Shown: positions 25,943 to 35,455, counted from the first letter of the stretch. The stretch: 64,000 nucleotides of DNA from Candidatus Villigracilis saccharophilus (GCA_016709305.1 JADJNA010000048.1:124001-188000); one strand, 5' to 3'. Notes: generated by a model not told the origin, from the sequence alone. Numbers and translations are program-made.

Positions 25943-27361
25943 TTGAATAAATTCGCTTCCTTCCTTTGGGGCGCGGTCCTGCTTGCCGTGCCTGTCACCA
26001 GTTTTCGCTGGTTCCCCTTTTTAGGGGAAGGCACGTTCGTTCGTCCGCTGGCGTTATATCCGCTGGTACTGCTTCTTCCTCTTTTGCTTGTGCAGGCATT
26101 TCGTAAAAAAATACACTTATATTGGGCGGGCGCCTTCGTGGCTCTGGCTGTGTTGATCCTTTTCATTTTCACTGCGACCAGCCTCGGGGTTATGTTCGAT
26201 CCGCTTCCATTGCGCGGGCAGACATATTTTGGACGCGCGATCCGCGCGTTGGTCACGCTCCTGATCGGCGTCGCTTTTTTCATCGCCGCGGTCTGGATGA
26301 ATAAAGATGAAAATGATCTGCGTTTTTCGGCGCGCTGGATATTCGCGGGTATCTGCCTTGATATTTTTTGGAGCGGCCTGCAGGCCGTCACTTTTTATAC
26401 AGACCTGCTTGAAAAAGAAATGGTCACACACTGGCAGCTTGCGTTTTCGATGCGCGAACTTGTCCGTTCGAATCGGATTTCCGGCCTGGCATTCGAACCC
26501 GCCTGGCTCGCGGGACAATTCGCGACGGTATTTATTCCTTTTCTATTTGCCAGCCTGCTGACGAATTACCGCGTCACTCGTCTGAAATGGCTGGAACCTG
26601 TTTTATTGGCATTCTCCCTGCTGGTACTGTTGGCCACCTACTCGCGCGGCGGGATATTGGTCACGATCGCGGCGGCTGGTCTGACAACGCTATTTCTCGG
26701 CCGCGACATGCTCCGCGCGATCTGGGATTGGTTTGCTGGAGGTTTTCACGCGCGCGTTTTGGATGTGACGATTCGCGCCGCGATTCTTCTTGCTGTTGTT
26801 GGCTTTATCGCGGGTGCGTTCCTTTTTCTCGGACAAAAAGAATATTTCAGCCGTTTGTGGAATATCAACGCGGACAGCCTGAATGAATATATTGTGGATA
26901 TCAATGCGGGCGCGCGCGGCGCGTATTCGGTAGGGGCCATGGCCGCTTTTGAGGAGTACCCCTGGAGCGGTGTCGGGCTCGGTGCAAGCGGATTTTATAT
27001 TTATGAAAACCTGCCTGATTGGGCATTGACCACTTTGCCGGAGATTGCCAGGCAACTGGACCCCGCCAGCCGCTCCTACCCCAACCCGAAAAACCTTTAT
27101 GTGCGCCTGCTGGCCGAAATTGGATTGATCGGCTTCTTCCTTTTCCTTGCATTTCAATTCCATCTGCTTGGCGATATTCTTGACTTGTCGCATCGTAAAG
27201 AGCCCTGGGCGCGCTTTGCGGTCACTGCCGGGGTGTTCGCATGGCTTGCGATCACATTCTATAATTTCACCCAGGATTCGCTCGCAACCCCAAATATATG
27301 GCTGGTACCTGGTATTCTGGTGGGGCTCTCAAGGCCGGTCAGGGATGAGAATCTGGCTTAA
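25943..27361 (+). CDS. O-antigen ligase / Wzy-type polymerase family membrane protein
   Basis: About 472 residues and some 11-12 helices. AFEPAWLAGQFATVFIPF, the periplasmic-loop motif YSRGGILV and EEYPWSGVGLGASGF are hallmarks of the Wzy_C/WaaL family. The frame opens inside the Wzz gene, but no ATG or GTG is available after the Wzz stop. TTG 25943 behind a GGGAAC stretch is the best start, giving MNKFASFLWGAV. It should join glycan repeats or attach the finished chain to a lipid or protein on the outer face. No Wzx flippase gene is visible in the window. Confidence 0.8.
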   Translation: MNKFASFLWGAVLLAVPVTSFRWFPFLGEGTFVRPLALYPLVLLLPLLLVQAFRKKIHLYWAGAFVALAVLILFIFTATSLGVMFDPLPLRGQTYFGRAIRALVTLLIGVAFFIAAVWMNKDENDLRFSARWIFAGICLDIFWSGLQAVTFYTDLLEKEMVTHWQLAFSMRELVRSNRISGLAFEPAWLAGQFATVFIPFLFASLLTNYRVTRLKWLEPVLLAFSLLVLLATYSRGGILVTIAAAGLTTLFLGRDMLRAIWDWFAGGFHARVLDVTIRAAILLAVVGFIAGAFLFLGQKEYFSRLWNINADSLNEYIVDINAGARGAYSVGAMAAFEEYPWSGVGLGASGFYIYENLPDWALTTLPEIARQLDPASRSYPNPKNLYVRLLAEIGLIGFFLFLAFQFHLLGDILDLSHRKEPWARFAVTAGVFAWLAITFYNFTQDSLATPNIWLVPGILVGLSRPVRDENLA

Positions 27362-27452
27362 ACTGCAGATTTAACGTGTTTGTTAGGATTGAGAACAAGG
27401 TGTAACCTCCCCACATTGCGGGCATTTGATTTATTCGTTATGATTGGGAAGT

Positions 27453-29205
27453 ATGATGCGTAAATTTGAAACTCCCTATATGGCAGATTGGTTTGCCATC
27501 TCTCTGCGCTGGATCACCCTCGTGGGCCTGGTCGTATCGCTTGGACTTGGGCAAAAACTGGAGATTATCCTGTCGTGGCCGCTGGGATTACTGATCGTCT
27601 GGAACCTTGTTATGACCATGCTGGCAAGTTCCAATGTTCGCATGACGTATCATCGCCGCATCAGTTTTTTTATGGACCTGGTATTATCGGGTGCTTTTTT
27701 TCTGGTGCAGGGCGGCCTGCAAGGCCCGGCCTTGTGGACGGGATTACTACCCATTTTAACCAGTGCGATCTATTTTGAATTTCTGGGGGCATTGCTGGCG
27801 GCCGGTTTGTTTTCCATACTTGTGATCAGTATGAGTTTGTATGAAACCGGCAACAGTTCGTTTTGCGATCATTGTTTCCATTAGCATGGTTTTGTTAAGT
27901 TTGCTTTTTGGATTTCTTGGCAAACGCATGATCATACGCATCAGGCAGAATCGTTCGCAGTTTTTGGATTCAGAAGAAAAGAAACGGGCGGTCCAAACCG
28001 AACGGATGCGCGCGATCTACGAATTAACATCCGAGCTTTCCTCCACATTAAGTTATAAACGTGTGCTTGACTCTGCTTTGGACATGAGCGCGGCTGTGTT
28101 GAATCCCGACCCGGAACAATTGGTGAGCGACCCGCTGGTGGGTATGGTCATGTTATTCAGCGGTGGTAAATTGCATATCGGTTCAGCGCGGCGATTAACG
28201 AGCGCGGATATGCGTGTTACATTCGATGCGGCGGAAGGTCTGCTCAAAAGGGCGCTCGATGAAGGCGAACCGATGCTCCTTAATAACATCGGCTATGACC
28301 CTGAACTTGGACGTGTGGTTGTGCTCCGAACCTGCACAAGCGGATATTGTTTTCCCCTGCGCAGCGGGTTAAATGTGTATGGCGCATTGTTGTTTGCTCA
28401 TCCCAACCCCGATTACTTCAATTCGGAGCGCAGCAACCTGCTTGATATCATCGGTAGACAATCCGTGACCGCCATACAGAACGCGCGTTTGTATCAGGAT
28501 CTTGTCGAAGAGAAGGAGCGTATGGTGGAAGTGCATGAAGAGGCGCGCAAAAAACTAGCACGCGACCTGCATGACGGCCCCACCCAATCGGTGGCGGCGA
28601 TCGCGATGCGGTTGAATATTACGCGGCGCATGATGTCCAAGGATGTCCAGGCGGCTGGCGAAGAGATCATTAAGCTGGAGGAACTGGCGCATCGCACCAC
28701 GAAGGAAATTCGTCACATGCTTTTCACCCTGCGCCCGCTCATTCTCGAATCCCAGGGTCTTACCGCAGCGGTTCAATCCATGGCCGACAAGATGCTGGAA
28801 ACTTTTTCTCAAAAAATGACCGTGCAAATTGATGAACGTGTCACCAAACAATTGGAGATGGGCAAGCAGGGCGTGATCTTTTATATTATTGAAGAGGCGG
28901 TCAATAACGCCCGCAAACATGCGGCTGCTGACACCATTGCCGTGCGCTTGAAACCAGTGGAAGCTGGTATCGCGCTGCTGGAGATACAGGACAATGGCGT
29001 TGGGTTTGATGTCGGGGCCATGTCCCAGGCCTATGATAAACGCGCGAACAGCAGCCTTGGCATGGTCAATCTGCGGGAACGTTCTGAACTTGTGAATGGT
29101 TTGCTGCATATCGATTCTGCCCCAGGCAAGGGCACAAAAATCCAGGTTTATATTCCTCTCACAGAAGACGCCGCGGACCGTATCCACCATCCGCGCGCAA
29201 AATAA
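27453..29205 (+). CDS. NarL-type sensor histidine kinase (frameshifted)
   Basis: The 5' part (27453-27884) has about four membrane helices (WFAISLRWITLVGLVVSLGL onward) and ends in a non-helical tail. The 3' part (in frame from 27835 to 29205) starts with a last helix (AIIVSISMVLLSLLFGF), then a GAF-like domain, the HisKA_3 box ARDLHDGPTQS (phospho-acceptor His), and an HATPase with EEAVNNARKHA and DNGVGFD. The frames differ by one base, and the break is probably at the T-run 27861-27864. Together they make one protein of about 580 residues. No response regulator is adjacent, so it would be an orphan sensor; the signal is unknown. Confidence 0.85.
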
Positions 29206-29207
29206 AA

Positions 29208-30053
29208 ATGCCGATCGCCGCAGACCTGTACTATTTCTTGCACGAGTCGCAAGACAATTCCGTGAAACGCCCTCCGTTGATCCTTATTCACGGGGCGGGC
29301 GGCAGTTATATCTCCTGGCCTGCACAGATCCGCCGTTTAGAAGGTGAAAGAATTTTTGCGCTTGACCTGCCGGGCCATGGGCAATCTGAAGGCGTGGGCA
29401 GGCATTCGGTGGACGAGTACGCCGAGGATGTAATTGCCTTTATGAAGGCATTAAAGATTCGCGCGGCAGTGCTGGTGGGAATTTCGATGGGCAGCGCCAT
29501 CGCGCTGACGGTCGCTTTGAAATATCCAAAGAAAGTATTGGGACTGGGTTTGCTCGGAGGCGGGGCAAAACTGCGGGTTGCCCCGCTTGTCCTGGAATGG
29601 GCGGCCAACCCGAATACATTTGAGTCTGCCGTGGATATGGTGAATGAAAATTGTTTCAGCGAGGGCGCCCCGCAAAGTTTGTTGGCCCTTTCAAAAAAAC
29701 AAATGATGGAAATCCGCCCGCCTGTTTTTCATGGAGACCTTTTGGCGTGCAATGAGTTTGATGTGATCGGTCAATTGGAAAAGATGGATCATCCCGCACT
29801 GATCATCTGCGGTGCGGATGATAAAATGACCCCTGTAAAATTTTCAGAATTATTAAAAAGCCGCATCGCAAACTCGCAGCTTCACGTGATCGAACATGCC
29901 GGACATATGGTCATGCTGGAACAGCCTGATAGGATTGCGGAATTATTAAAGGAATTTGTTGATAACCTCCCGCTGCGTGTCAGGAAAACGAAAAAGCCGC
30001 GCATCACTGCTCCTGCTCAACAACCAGAATCTCCCCAGGAGGAAAGCTCATAA
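29208..30053 (+). CDS. Alpha/beta-fold hydrolase
   Basis: 281 residues. LIHGAGGSYISW is the oxyanion region, VGISMGSAIAL the nucleophile elbow (Ser), GADDKMTP holds the acid and EHAGHMVM the catalytic His, so the triad is complete. The C-terminus is basic and Pro-rich (RKTKKPRITAPAQQPE) and not part of the fold. It starts 2 bases after the kinase stop, suggesting cotranscription. Its end overlaps the convergent rdgB end by six bases. Substrate unknown. Confidence 0.88.
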   Translation: MPIAADLYYFLHESQDNSVKRPPLILIHGAGGSYISWPAQIRRLEGERIFALDLPGHGQSEGVGRHSVDEYAEDVIAFMKALKIRAAVLVGISMGSAIALTVALKYPKKVLGLGLLGGGAKLRVAPLVLEWAANPNTFESAVDMVNENCFSEGAPQSLLALSKKQMMEIRPPVFHGDLLACNEFDVIGQLEKMDHPALIICGADDKMTPVKFSELLKSRIANSQLHVIEHAGHMVMLEQPDRIAELLKEFVDNLPLRVRKTKKPRITAPAQQPESPQEESS

Positions 30054-30647
30054 CCCGAAGATTTTCCTCAAGATTGGAATGGCATTCATCACCGCAATGG
30101 CCCGATGGCTAAGGCGGTTTTTTTCATCCATGTCCATCTCCGCCATTGTCTTATTTTTTTCAGGAAAATAAAAAATGGGGTCATAGCCAAAGCCGCCATT
30201 GCCGCGTTCCTCTGCAATGATCTCGCCGTGGCAATTGCCTTCCACGATCTGGACATCCTGATCTGGTACTGAAATTGCGATCGTGGCATGGAAGTGCGCC
30301 GTCCAGGGATGCGGCCTGTCTTTGAGATTCTCCAGCATATAGGCACGGCGGTCTGCATCCTTTGCGCCCGGCTTGGGATGATAGCGCGCGGAATGTAATC
30401 CTGGCGCGCCATCCAATAAGTCTACTTCGAGCCCCGAGTCATCGGCGAGGGAAACAAGTCCGCTGGCGCGGGCAAAGGCGATGGCTTTCTTTGCGGCATT
30501 CTCGGCATAGGTCGCGCCGTCCTCTTCCACTTCAAGGGATAAGTTGATATCTGCCGGGGTGATGAGCTCCAGCCCCGTATCTTTTAGCAGTTCCTGTAAT
30601 TCTTTAACTTTGCCTTTGTTATTGGTTGCGATCAGTAGTTTTTTCAT
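30048..30647 (-). CDS. rdgB: RdgB/HAM1 family XTP/dITP pyrophosphatase
   Basis: 199 residues, the normal length. TNNKGKVKELQELL forms the N-terminal nucleotide-binding strand. ADDSGLEVDLLDGAPG is the catalytic signature and GNGGFGYDPIFYFPE the purine-binding region. It hydrolyses non-canonical purine triphosphates (XTP, ITP, dITP) to monophosphates in the cytoplasm. It lies 26 bases downstream of queG on the same strand, with the imperfect palindrome repeat between and inside the queG end. Confidence 0.95.
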   Translation of the reverse strand: MKKLLIATNNKGKVKELQELLKDTGLELITPADINLSLEVEEDGATYAENAAKKAIAFARASGLVSLADDSGLEVDLLDGAPGLHSARYHPKPGAKDADRRAYMLENLKDRPHPWTAHFHATIAISVPDQDVQIVEGNCHGEIIAEERGNGGFGYDPIFYFPEKNKTMAEMDMDEKNRLSHRAIAVMNAIPILRKIFGL

Positions 30648-30666
30648 ATTCTAATTTTCCCGGAGC

Positions 30667-30708
30667 GCAGACTTCAGTCTGCTTTTATCAGAGCGGACTG
30701 AAGTCCGC
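30667..30708. repeat. Compound inverted repeat at the 3' end of queG
   Basis: GCAGACTTCAGTCTGC (30667-30682) and GCGGACTGAAGTCCGC (30693-30708) are each near-perfect palindromes and also near reverse complements of one another, giving a larger hairpin with an internal spacer. The second copy codes for the last residues of QueG. It resembles small mobile or REP-like hairpins and shares the GC-rich style of the other intergenic palindromes. Confidence 0.6.
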
Positions 30709-31729
30709 GTTCCAGCTTTTCTTTTGCCCATTTTGCATGCGCGCTGACCAATGGCTCATCATCTTTTTCAGCCTGCTCCAAAACGGGAACGTCATTTTTA
30801 TTTCCCGTGTTTCCAACAGCCACTGCCAGGTTGCGTAAGTATCCGCGCCGCTTCGCGCGTTTGAGCGGACTTTTCTTGAAGCGTTGATTAAATTCAACAG
30901 GCGTCATGAGCAGGTCCGAGCTTAAGACCGGAAGCGGGATTTTCGGTTCGAAAGCAGGGTCTGCTTTTTGGGAGAATCGATTCCACGGGCAGACCTGCTG
31001 ACAGACGTCGCAGCCGAAAATCCAATCCCGTGTAGGCGCTCTTAATTCATCTGGGATTTCTTCTTTGAGTTCGATCGTGAGGTAGGAGATGCAGTGGCGC
31101 GCGTCGAGGGTACGGTTGGGCAGGATGCACTGCGTGGGGCAGGCCTGGATACAGCGTGTGCAGGTACCGCAATGGTCAGTGCTGAGCGCCTCGTCGGGTT
31201 CGAGTTCGATGCCGAGCAGAATCTCAGCCAGAAAAAAGGTGGAACCCGCTCGGGGGTTGATCAGCATGGAATTTTTACCGATCCAGCCAAGACCTGCGCG
31301 CTGTGCGAGTTCGCGTTCTAGGATGGGACCGCTGTCTGTGTAATAGCGATTGGGGATGGGATGTCCGAGCTGTTCTTCGATGAATTCAACAATTAATTTC
31401 AGGCGCGCGGGAATAACATCATGATAATCTTCGCCCAGTGCATAAGATGCAATTTGAAATTCTGCCTTCTGCCTTCTGCCGAACGCCTTTGTATAGGGCA
31501 TTGCCAGCACCAGAATGGATTTACATTCGGGGAGGATTTGTTTGGGGTCGGCGCGGCGGATGCGGCTGCGTTCTTCGGCAAGATAATTCATCGTGCCGTG
31601 TTTGTTTTGATCGAGCCATTCTTCGAAAATATTGTAGTCCGTGGGCGGCTCGAAAGAACTAACGCCAGCCAGGATGAATCCCAGCTGGCGCGCTTTTTGC
31701 TTGATTGCCTGTTTTAGTGCGGCAGTCAC
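30674..31729 (-). CDS. queG: Epoxyqueuosine reductase
   Basis: 351 residues. CGTCTRCIQACPTQCIL and CDVCQQVCPWN are the two [4Fe-4S] cluster motifs. The N-terminal B12-binding part includes TDSGPILERELAQRAGLGW. It performs the last step of queuosine synthesis in tRNA, needing cobalamin. The start is GTG at 31729, four bases below the stop of the lipoprotein gene upstream, so it is cotranscribed with the NBR1-type lipoproteins and with rdgB downstream. The last 12 or so residues (RGLQSALIKAD) are encoded by the repeat at 30667-30708 and are probably not part of the ancestral fold. Confidence 0.95.
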   Translation of the reverse strand: MTAALKQAIKQKARQLGFILAGVSSFEPPTDYNIFEEWLDQNKHGTMNYLAEERSRIRRADPKQILPECKSILVLAMPYTKAFGRRQKAEFQIASYALGEDYHDVIPARLKLIVEFIEEQLGHPIPNRYYTDSGPILERELAQRAGLGWIGKNSMLINPRAGSTFFLAEILLGIELEPDEALSTDHCGTCTRCIQACPTQCILPNRTLDARHCISYLTIELKEEIPDELRAPTRDWIFGCDVCQQVCPWNRFSQKADPAFEPKIPLPVLSSDLLMTPVEFNQRFKKSPLKRAKRRGYLRNLAVAVGNTGNKNDVPVLEQAEKDDEPLVSAHAKWAKEKLERGLQSALIKAD

Positions 31730-31732
31730 TCT

Positions 31733-32353
31733 TTACTTGACGATGATCTTTACAAAAATGGCTTTGCCGAATGGGATGCCTTTGGCGTTCGCCATTTGCC
31801 AAGCGCTGGTGTATTCGCCGACTTTGATCGGCGCTTTGAAGTTAACCGAGACTTCGGCTTCCTGTCCGACTTCGACCAACGTGCCCAGTGGAACCGGCTG
31901 TCCATCCATTTTTTCCGCGTAGCCGGCATAGATCAATCCGTAGCCATCACCCCATGAGCAGATCCCTGTATTCTTGATCTTCCAGGTCTTTACGAACTCC
32001 TGGCCCGGGGTCATTTGTGTGCCGTCAAGAATGGTGACATCCACAGTGGCGTTGTCAAAGGAAGTGTCGTCGCATAACTGGCCCGGTGTGCCGAGCGCGA
32101 TCTGGGTCGGATCCGTTGTAAAGGCGGCGGTTGGGGTTTCTGTTGCCAGCGGTTCAGGTATTGGCGTTTCTGTTGGTGGAAGCGGGGTGGAAGTAAATGC
32201 CGCCGCTGTAAGTGTCAACTCTGCCACTACCGTGGACGCCGCGGATGTGCGTATCGCGGAAACATCCGGAGTCGGCTCGATTGGTGTGGCTGGAGCACAG
32301 GCTGAGAGAATTAATAGACAAGCTGCTGTGAGGATAGCTAGTTTGGTTTTCAT
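31733..32353 (-). CDS. Lipoprotein with NBR1-like (four-Trp) Ig domain, copy 1
   Basis: About 206 residues. The lipobox LILSAC gives a lipid-anchored, exported protein. A helical segment (SAIRTSAASTVVAELT) and a Thr/Pro linker lead to an Ig domain like that of human NBR1: VKTWKIKNTGICSW, then VNFKAPIKVGEYTSAWQM with the later Trp. Two cysteines (QLCDD and GICSW) could form a disulfide. The ATG follows AGAGAGG. It is the last of five such genes, with queG four bases behind. Function is unknown; surface adhesion or binding is plausible. Confidence 0.85.
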   Translation of the reverse strand: MKTKLAILTAACLLILSACAPATPIEPTPDVSAIRTSAASTVVAELTLTAAAFTSTPLPPTETPIPEPLATETPTAAFTTDPTQIALGTPGQLCDDTSFDNATVDVTILDGTQMTPGQEFVKTWKIKNTGICSWGDGYGLIYAGYAEKMDGQPVPLGTLVEVGQEAEVSVNFKAPIKVGEYTSAWQMANAKGIPFGKAIFVKIIVK

Positions 32354-32369
32354 TATTACCTCTCTTTTG

Positions 32370-33092
32370 TTATTGGACAACGAACCAGACGTATACGAGC
32401 GGGCCAAAGAAGGCTCCTGCTTCATCCGTCATCTTCCAATACCCCTTGTATTCTCCCGGGGTCTTTGGCGCAGTTAATTTTACAATGAATGTCTGGCTGT
32501 GTTGAGGCGCAGTATAGTCTTCAGGAGCATTGGCTTTGAGGACAATGTTATAGCCCTTCACCTCCGGGCTGGAAAGAGCAGGCATAAAGGTAAAGGAGTA
32601 GCCCTCATCCCATGTGCATGTACCTGTATTGAAGAGCGTCCAGCCTTTGGAGAAGTTCTTTTCGGCTGCCACCACCGCCTTGTCCAGCGGAGCTGTTTCT
32701 CCCATGTATGTCGCGTCATTACAGCCATTTTTTGTGGTGACCGTTGAAACGATACCCAGTGTGGGAATCGGGGAGGCCAGTGGAGTGAAACCAGGGGGCT
32801 GGGTGTTGAAAGGAGCCGGTGTGCCAAAACCGCCTACAGGCGCAAATGTAGGGAGTACTCCCAGTGTCGGGGAAGGCAGGGGCGCAAGGGTATTTGTTGG
32901 CAGGGGAGAGGGAACTGCAAGGGCTGTTTGGGTCTGTTGCATGGCGACCTGGGTTAGTACGATACTGAATGCCTGGGTTTGGATCGCCCCAACATCTTCT
33001 GTCGGTGCGGGGGTCGCACCCAGTGTGCATGAGCTTAAAATAACTGCCAGCATTAGCGTGCTTACCAGCCAACGTGACTTACTGAATTTCAT
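32370..33092 (-). CDS. Lipoprotein with NBR1-like Ig domain, copy 2
   Basis: About 240 residues. Lipobox VILSSC, a helix rich in Gln/Thr (QTQAFSIVLTQVAMQQTQTA), then a Pro/Thr linker and an Ig domain with LFNTGTCTWDEGYSF and GEYKGYWKMTDE. The Cys pair (KNGCND, TGTCTW) is kept. The linker is longer than in copy 1. ATG 33092 follows GGAGGTACTACC, a strong ribosome site. It starts 39 bases below the larger copy 3 and runs into copy 1 with a 16-base gap, so the three form one transcription unit with queG and rdgB. Confidence 0.85.
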   Translation of the reverse strand: MKFSKSRWLVSTLMLAVILSSCTLGATPAPTEDVGAIQTQAFSIVLTQVAMQQTQTALAVPSPLPTNTLAPLPSPTLGVLPTFAPVGGFGTPAPFNTQPPGFTPLASPIPTLGIVSTVTTKNGCNDATYMGETAPLDKAVVAAEKNFSKGWTLFNTGTCTWDEGYSFTFMPALSSPEVKGYNIVLKANAPEDYTAPQHSQTFIVKLTAPKTPGEYKGYWKMTDEAGAFFGPLVYVWFVVQ

Positions 33093-33131
33093 GGTAGTAC
33101 CTCCGAAAATAGTTACTTTATTATAACGCAC

Positions 33132-34385
33132 CTACGGAACTGACGTATTGGTTGGTGTGGCGGTCAGCGTCGGGGTGGCCGTGACCGTATTCGTAGGGGT
33201 GGCTGAGAAAGTTGGGGTAACAGTGGGGGTAAAGGTGGGGGTAAACGTAGGCGGCGGGGTCCCCTGACGTAGAATTAGCGGGTTTAGCCAGATGGCGTTG
33301 TCATTATTATTTCCGCCGTTGGCTTCCATAGCCAGGATGAACTTCACGGTCTGCCCTGCCAGTGCATTCAAGTCAAGGTCAATGGCGTAGAAATTACCCT
33401 CGTACACTTCGTGCCAGCTTCCAAGTGTTTTCGTCTGCCCATCCACCTTGTAATCGAGGCGGAAGACCACGTCGCATTTCTTTGAATTGTACTGACAACC
33501 CGCCAGCCCTCGGAATCGATCACCCGCCTGGACTGTGAAGGCAGGGTACTGCCCGCTGATGACGCCATTTCTCTTGTCTTGTGGAGACATCAGCAGACCG
33601 GGGTCGCTCTGCTTTACGCCATTTTCCATCACAGGCTGGTTGAGTTTGAGGACAAAGCCGTTGATATCACCGTCTGTTCCAGGGCATGCCAGCGCGTCGC
33701 TGCCATTTGCCCAACCGGCGCTGCAATAATTCGCGGCGAAGTCATAAGCAATGTGGGTGGATCCGCTGGCTACCTTTACATCCACCCAAAACGCTGTGTC
33801 AGCCTGACTGCCGATGCCGAACAATACGCCCGCAGCGTTACGCAACTTCCAGTAGCCGCGATACTTCCCATCCTTATTGGGCGCCGTCAGGGTTACCTGA
33901 ATTTCCACAGTGTCTCCGGGGTTTACGTTACCGGGCAGCGTTGCCACGGCCGGTCCGCTCATCTGATCGCCGCTGGTAAAGACTAGCGCGTAGGAAGGAG
34001 TCCATGAGCAGGTGCCGATATTTTGAATACGCCATACTTTGGTGAATGTATTGTTCCGTGTGACCAGACTGCCGTCCGGGAATGTTACGTCGCTGACGAA
34101 TTTCGCCGCATCACACCTGGACAGGGGCACTGCTGTCTGCGAAACAGGTATTTTCGTTGCTGAGGCAGATCCGCTCATTGAGGCGGTTGGCTGAGGCAAT
34201 CCGGGAGTGGCTGTGACAACCGGTTGGGTGCCGGCGGCTTCAAGTGTTTGGGCAGATGCGGTATAAAGTCCGTTTAATGTGGCAAATGTATCCGGCGTTG
34301 CTGAGTTTGATGGAACATTGCAAGCCAGTTGAGCCAGAAAGATAATAAAAAGTGAAAGATTTATGGTTAATTTTCGAGATAACAT
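33132..34385 (-). CDS. Large lipoprotein: NBR1-like Ig domain plus second domain and Thr/Pro tail, copy 3
   Basis: 417 residues. Lipobox LAQLAC, linker, then the Ig domain VWRIQNIGTCSWTPSYAL to GKYRGYWKLRNAAG. It continues with an extra domain of about 150 residues (DFAANYCSAGWANGS, with its own Cys pair and a GDRFRGLAGCQYN stretch) that I cannot name; it may be a beta-sandwich. The last 30 residues are Thr/Pro repeats (TPTFTP, TPTNT), probably extended or wall-spanning. It is the most complex of the five paralogues and may be the binding member of the group. Confidence 0.82.
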   Translation of the reverse strand: MLSRKLTINLSLFIIFLAQLACNVPSNSATPDTFATLNGLYTASAQTLEAAGTQPVVTATPGLPQPTASMSGSASATKIPVSQTAVPLSRCDAAKFVSDVTFPDGSLVTRNNTFTKVWRIQNIGTCSWTPSYALVFTSGDQMSGPAVATLPGNVNPGDTVEIQVTLTAPNKDGKYRGYWKLRNAAGVLFGIGSQADTAFWVDVKVASGSTHIAYDFAANYCSAGWANGSDALACPGTDGDINGFVLKLNQPVMENGVKQSDPGLLMSPQDKRNGVISGQYPAFTVQAGDRFRGLAGCQYNSKKCDVVFRLDYKVDGQTKTLGSWHEVYEGNFYAIDLDLNALAGQTVKFILAMEANGGNNNDNAIWLNPLILRQGTPPPTFTPTFTPTVTPTFSATPTNTVTATPTLTATPTNTSVP

Positions 34386-34452
34386 GGTTCCTCCGTTCGT
34401 GTGTTCCAGTAATTAAAGACGAGCGCAGGGTGGGAATGGTTCCATTGAATCA

Positions 34453-34484
34453 AAAGAGAGGCGGGCCTTAGCCAACCTCTCTTT
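34453..34484 (-). terminator. Rho-independent terminator after copy 4
   Basis: Read on the minus strand, AAAGAGAGG pairs with CCTCTCTTT around a 14-base loop, followed by T-rich sequence. It lies 24 bases past the stop of the lipoprotein at 34508 and separates it from copy 3. Confidence 0.65.
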
Positions 34485-34507
34485 ATGCTGGATTCTGGGG
34501 GAATACG

Positions 34508-35455
34508 CTATTTACACTCGAAAACAAAATCCTGACGTTGTTCCATTTGTGTGGGACTTGTGACTATAAATGAGATCCACTTCGGACTCTGGGTGTTTGT
34601 GCGCCCAAATTTCCATTCACGGGCGAAGGTCTGCGTCGTTGCGGACGCGATGGAAACTTTTTTCTGATTTGAACCGTTGCCATCGCTTTGCTCCCAATAA
34701 TACGTAAACTCGACCGGACCGTTGGTTTTCACGGTGGCATACACGGTTACCAGGATGTTGGCAGGCTGACAACCGCTTAATGGATCACGGGTAACGCTGG
34801 AGACGATCGATGTGACTGAGTATGCGGGCTTTTCCGCGGACGAGACGACGATCTTTGTATAGAACGGTGAATTATAGGGTCCGACACCGAACATGTAATC
34901 ATCGGGTGTTTGCAGCTTCCATTCGGAAGTATATTCTCCGTCGGTTGCGGGGGCGGTTAATACCAGTTCAATGGGCACTGTTTGTCCGGGTCCTGTAACG
35001 CGCGGGAGATTGTAAACATATCCGCCGCCCAACAGGTCACCGGAAAAGAATACGATCTTATAGTTCGTATCCCAAACGCAGGTGCTTGTATTGGTGATCT
35101 GCCAGGTCTTTGTGAATTGCACGCCCGGCTTGAAAATGGTTCCATCCACGACAGTCTCGCTTGTCAAGCTCGCTTTTCCGCATTCGAAGCTTGCGGCATT
35201 ATTCAGCGGCTGTGTCGCGGTCGCAACCCCGGCCAGTGGCGTCGGGGAGGACTGTGCGGGCGTTGGGACAGCAGGCTCTGTCGGCGCGGGGGGTGTTTCT
35301 GTGTTCTGGATCTGTCCCGCGTTTTGCGCCGCGACCGTTTGTGCAACAGCGGTTTGAATGACGGCATCCTGGGTGCTTTCTGCTCCACAGGCTGTCAGCA
35401 TGAGAGATGAGATTACGATTGAGGTGAAGAGTATGTATTTTAGATTTTTGAACAT
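34508..35455 (-). CDS. Lipoprotein with NBR1-like Ig domain, copy 4
   Basis: 315 residues. Lipobox LMLTAC, helix with QTAVAQTVAAQNAG, Pro/Thr linker, then the Ig domain TKTWQITNTSTCVW to DGEYTSEWKLQTPD with the Cys pair (FECGKAS, STCVW). A second beta-rich domain of about 110 residues follows (VSSVTRDPLSGCQPANILV, FTYYWEQSDGNGS), similar to the C-terminal half of copy 5. It has terminators on both sides, so it is probably its own unit. Confidence 0.83.
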   Translation of the reverse strand: MFKNLKYILFTSIVISSLMLTACGAESTQDAVIQTAVAQTVAAQNAGQIQNTETPPAPTEPAVPTPAQSSPTPLAGVATATQPLNNAASFECGKASLTSETVVDGTIFKPGVQFTKTWQITNTSTCVWDTNYKIVFFSGDLLGGGYVYNLPRVTGPGQTVPIELVLTAPATDGEYTSEWKLQTPDDYMFGVGPYNSPFYTKIVVSSAEKPAYSVTSIVSSVTRDPLSGCQPANILVTVYATVKTNGPVEFTYYWEQSDGNGSNQKKVSIASATTQTFAREWKFGRTNTQSPKWISFIVTSPTQMEQRQDFVFECK

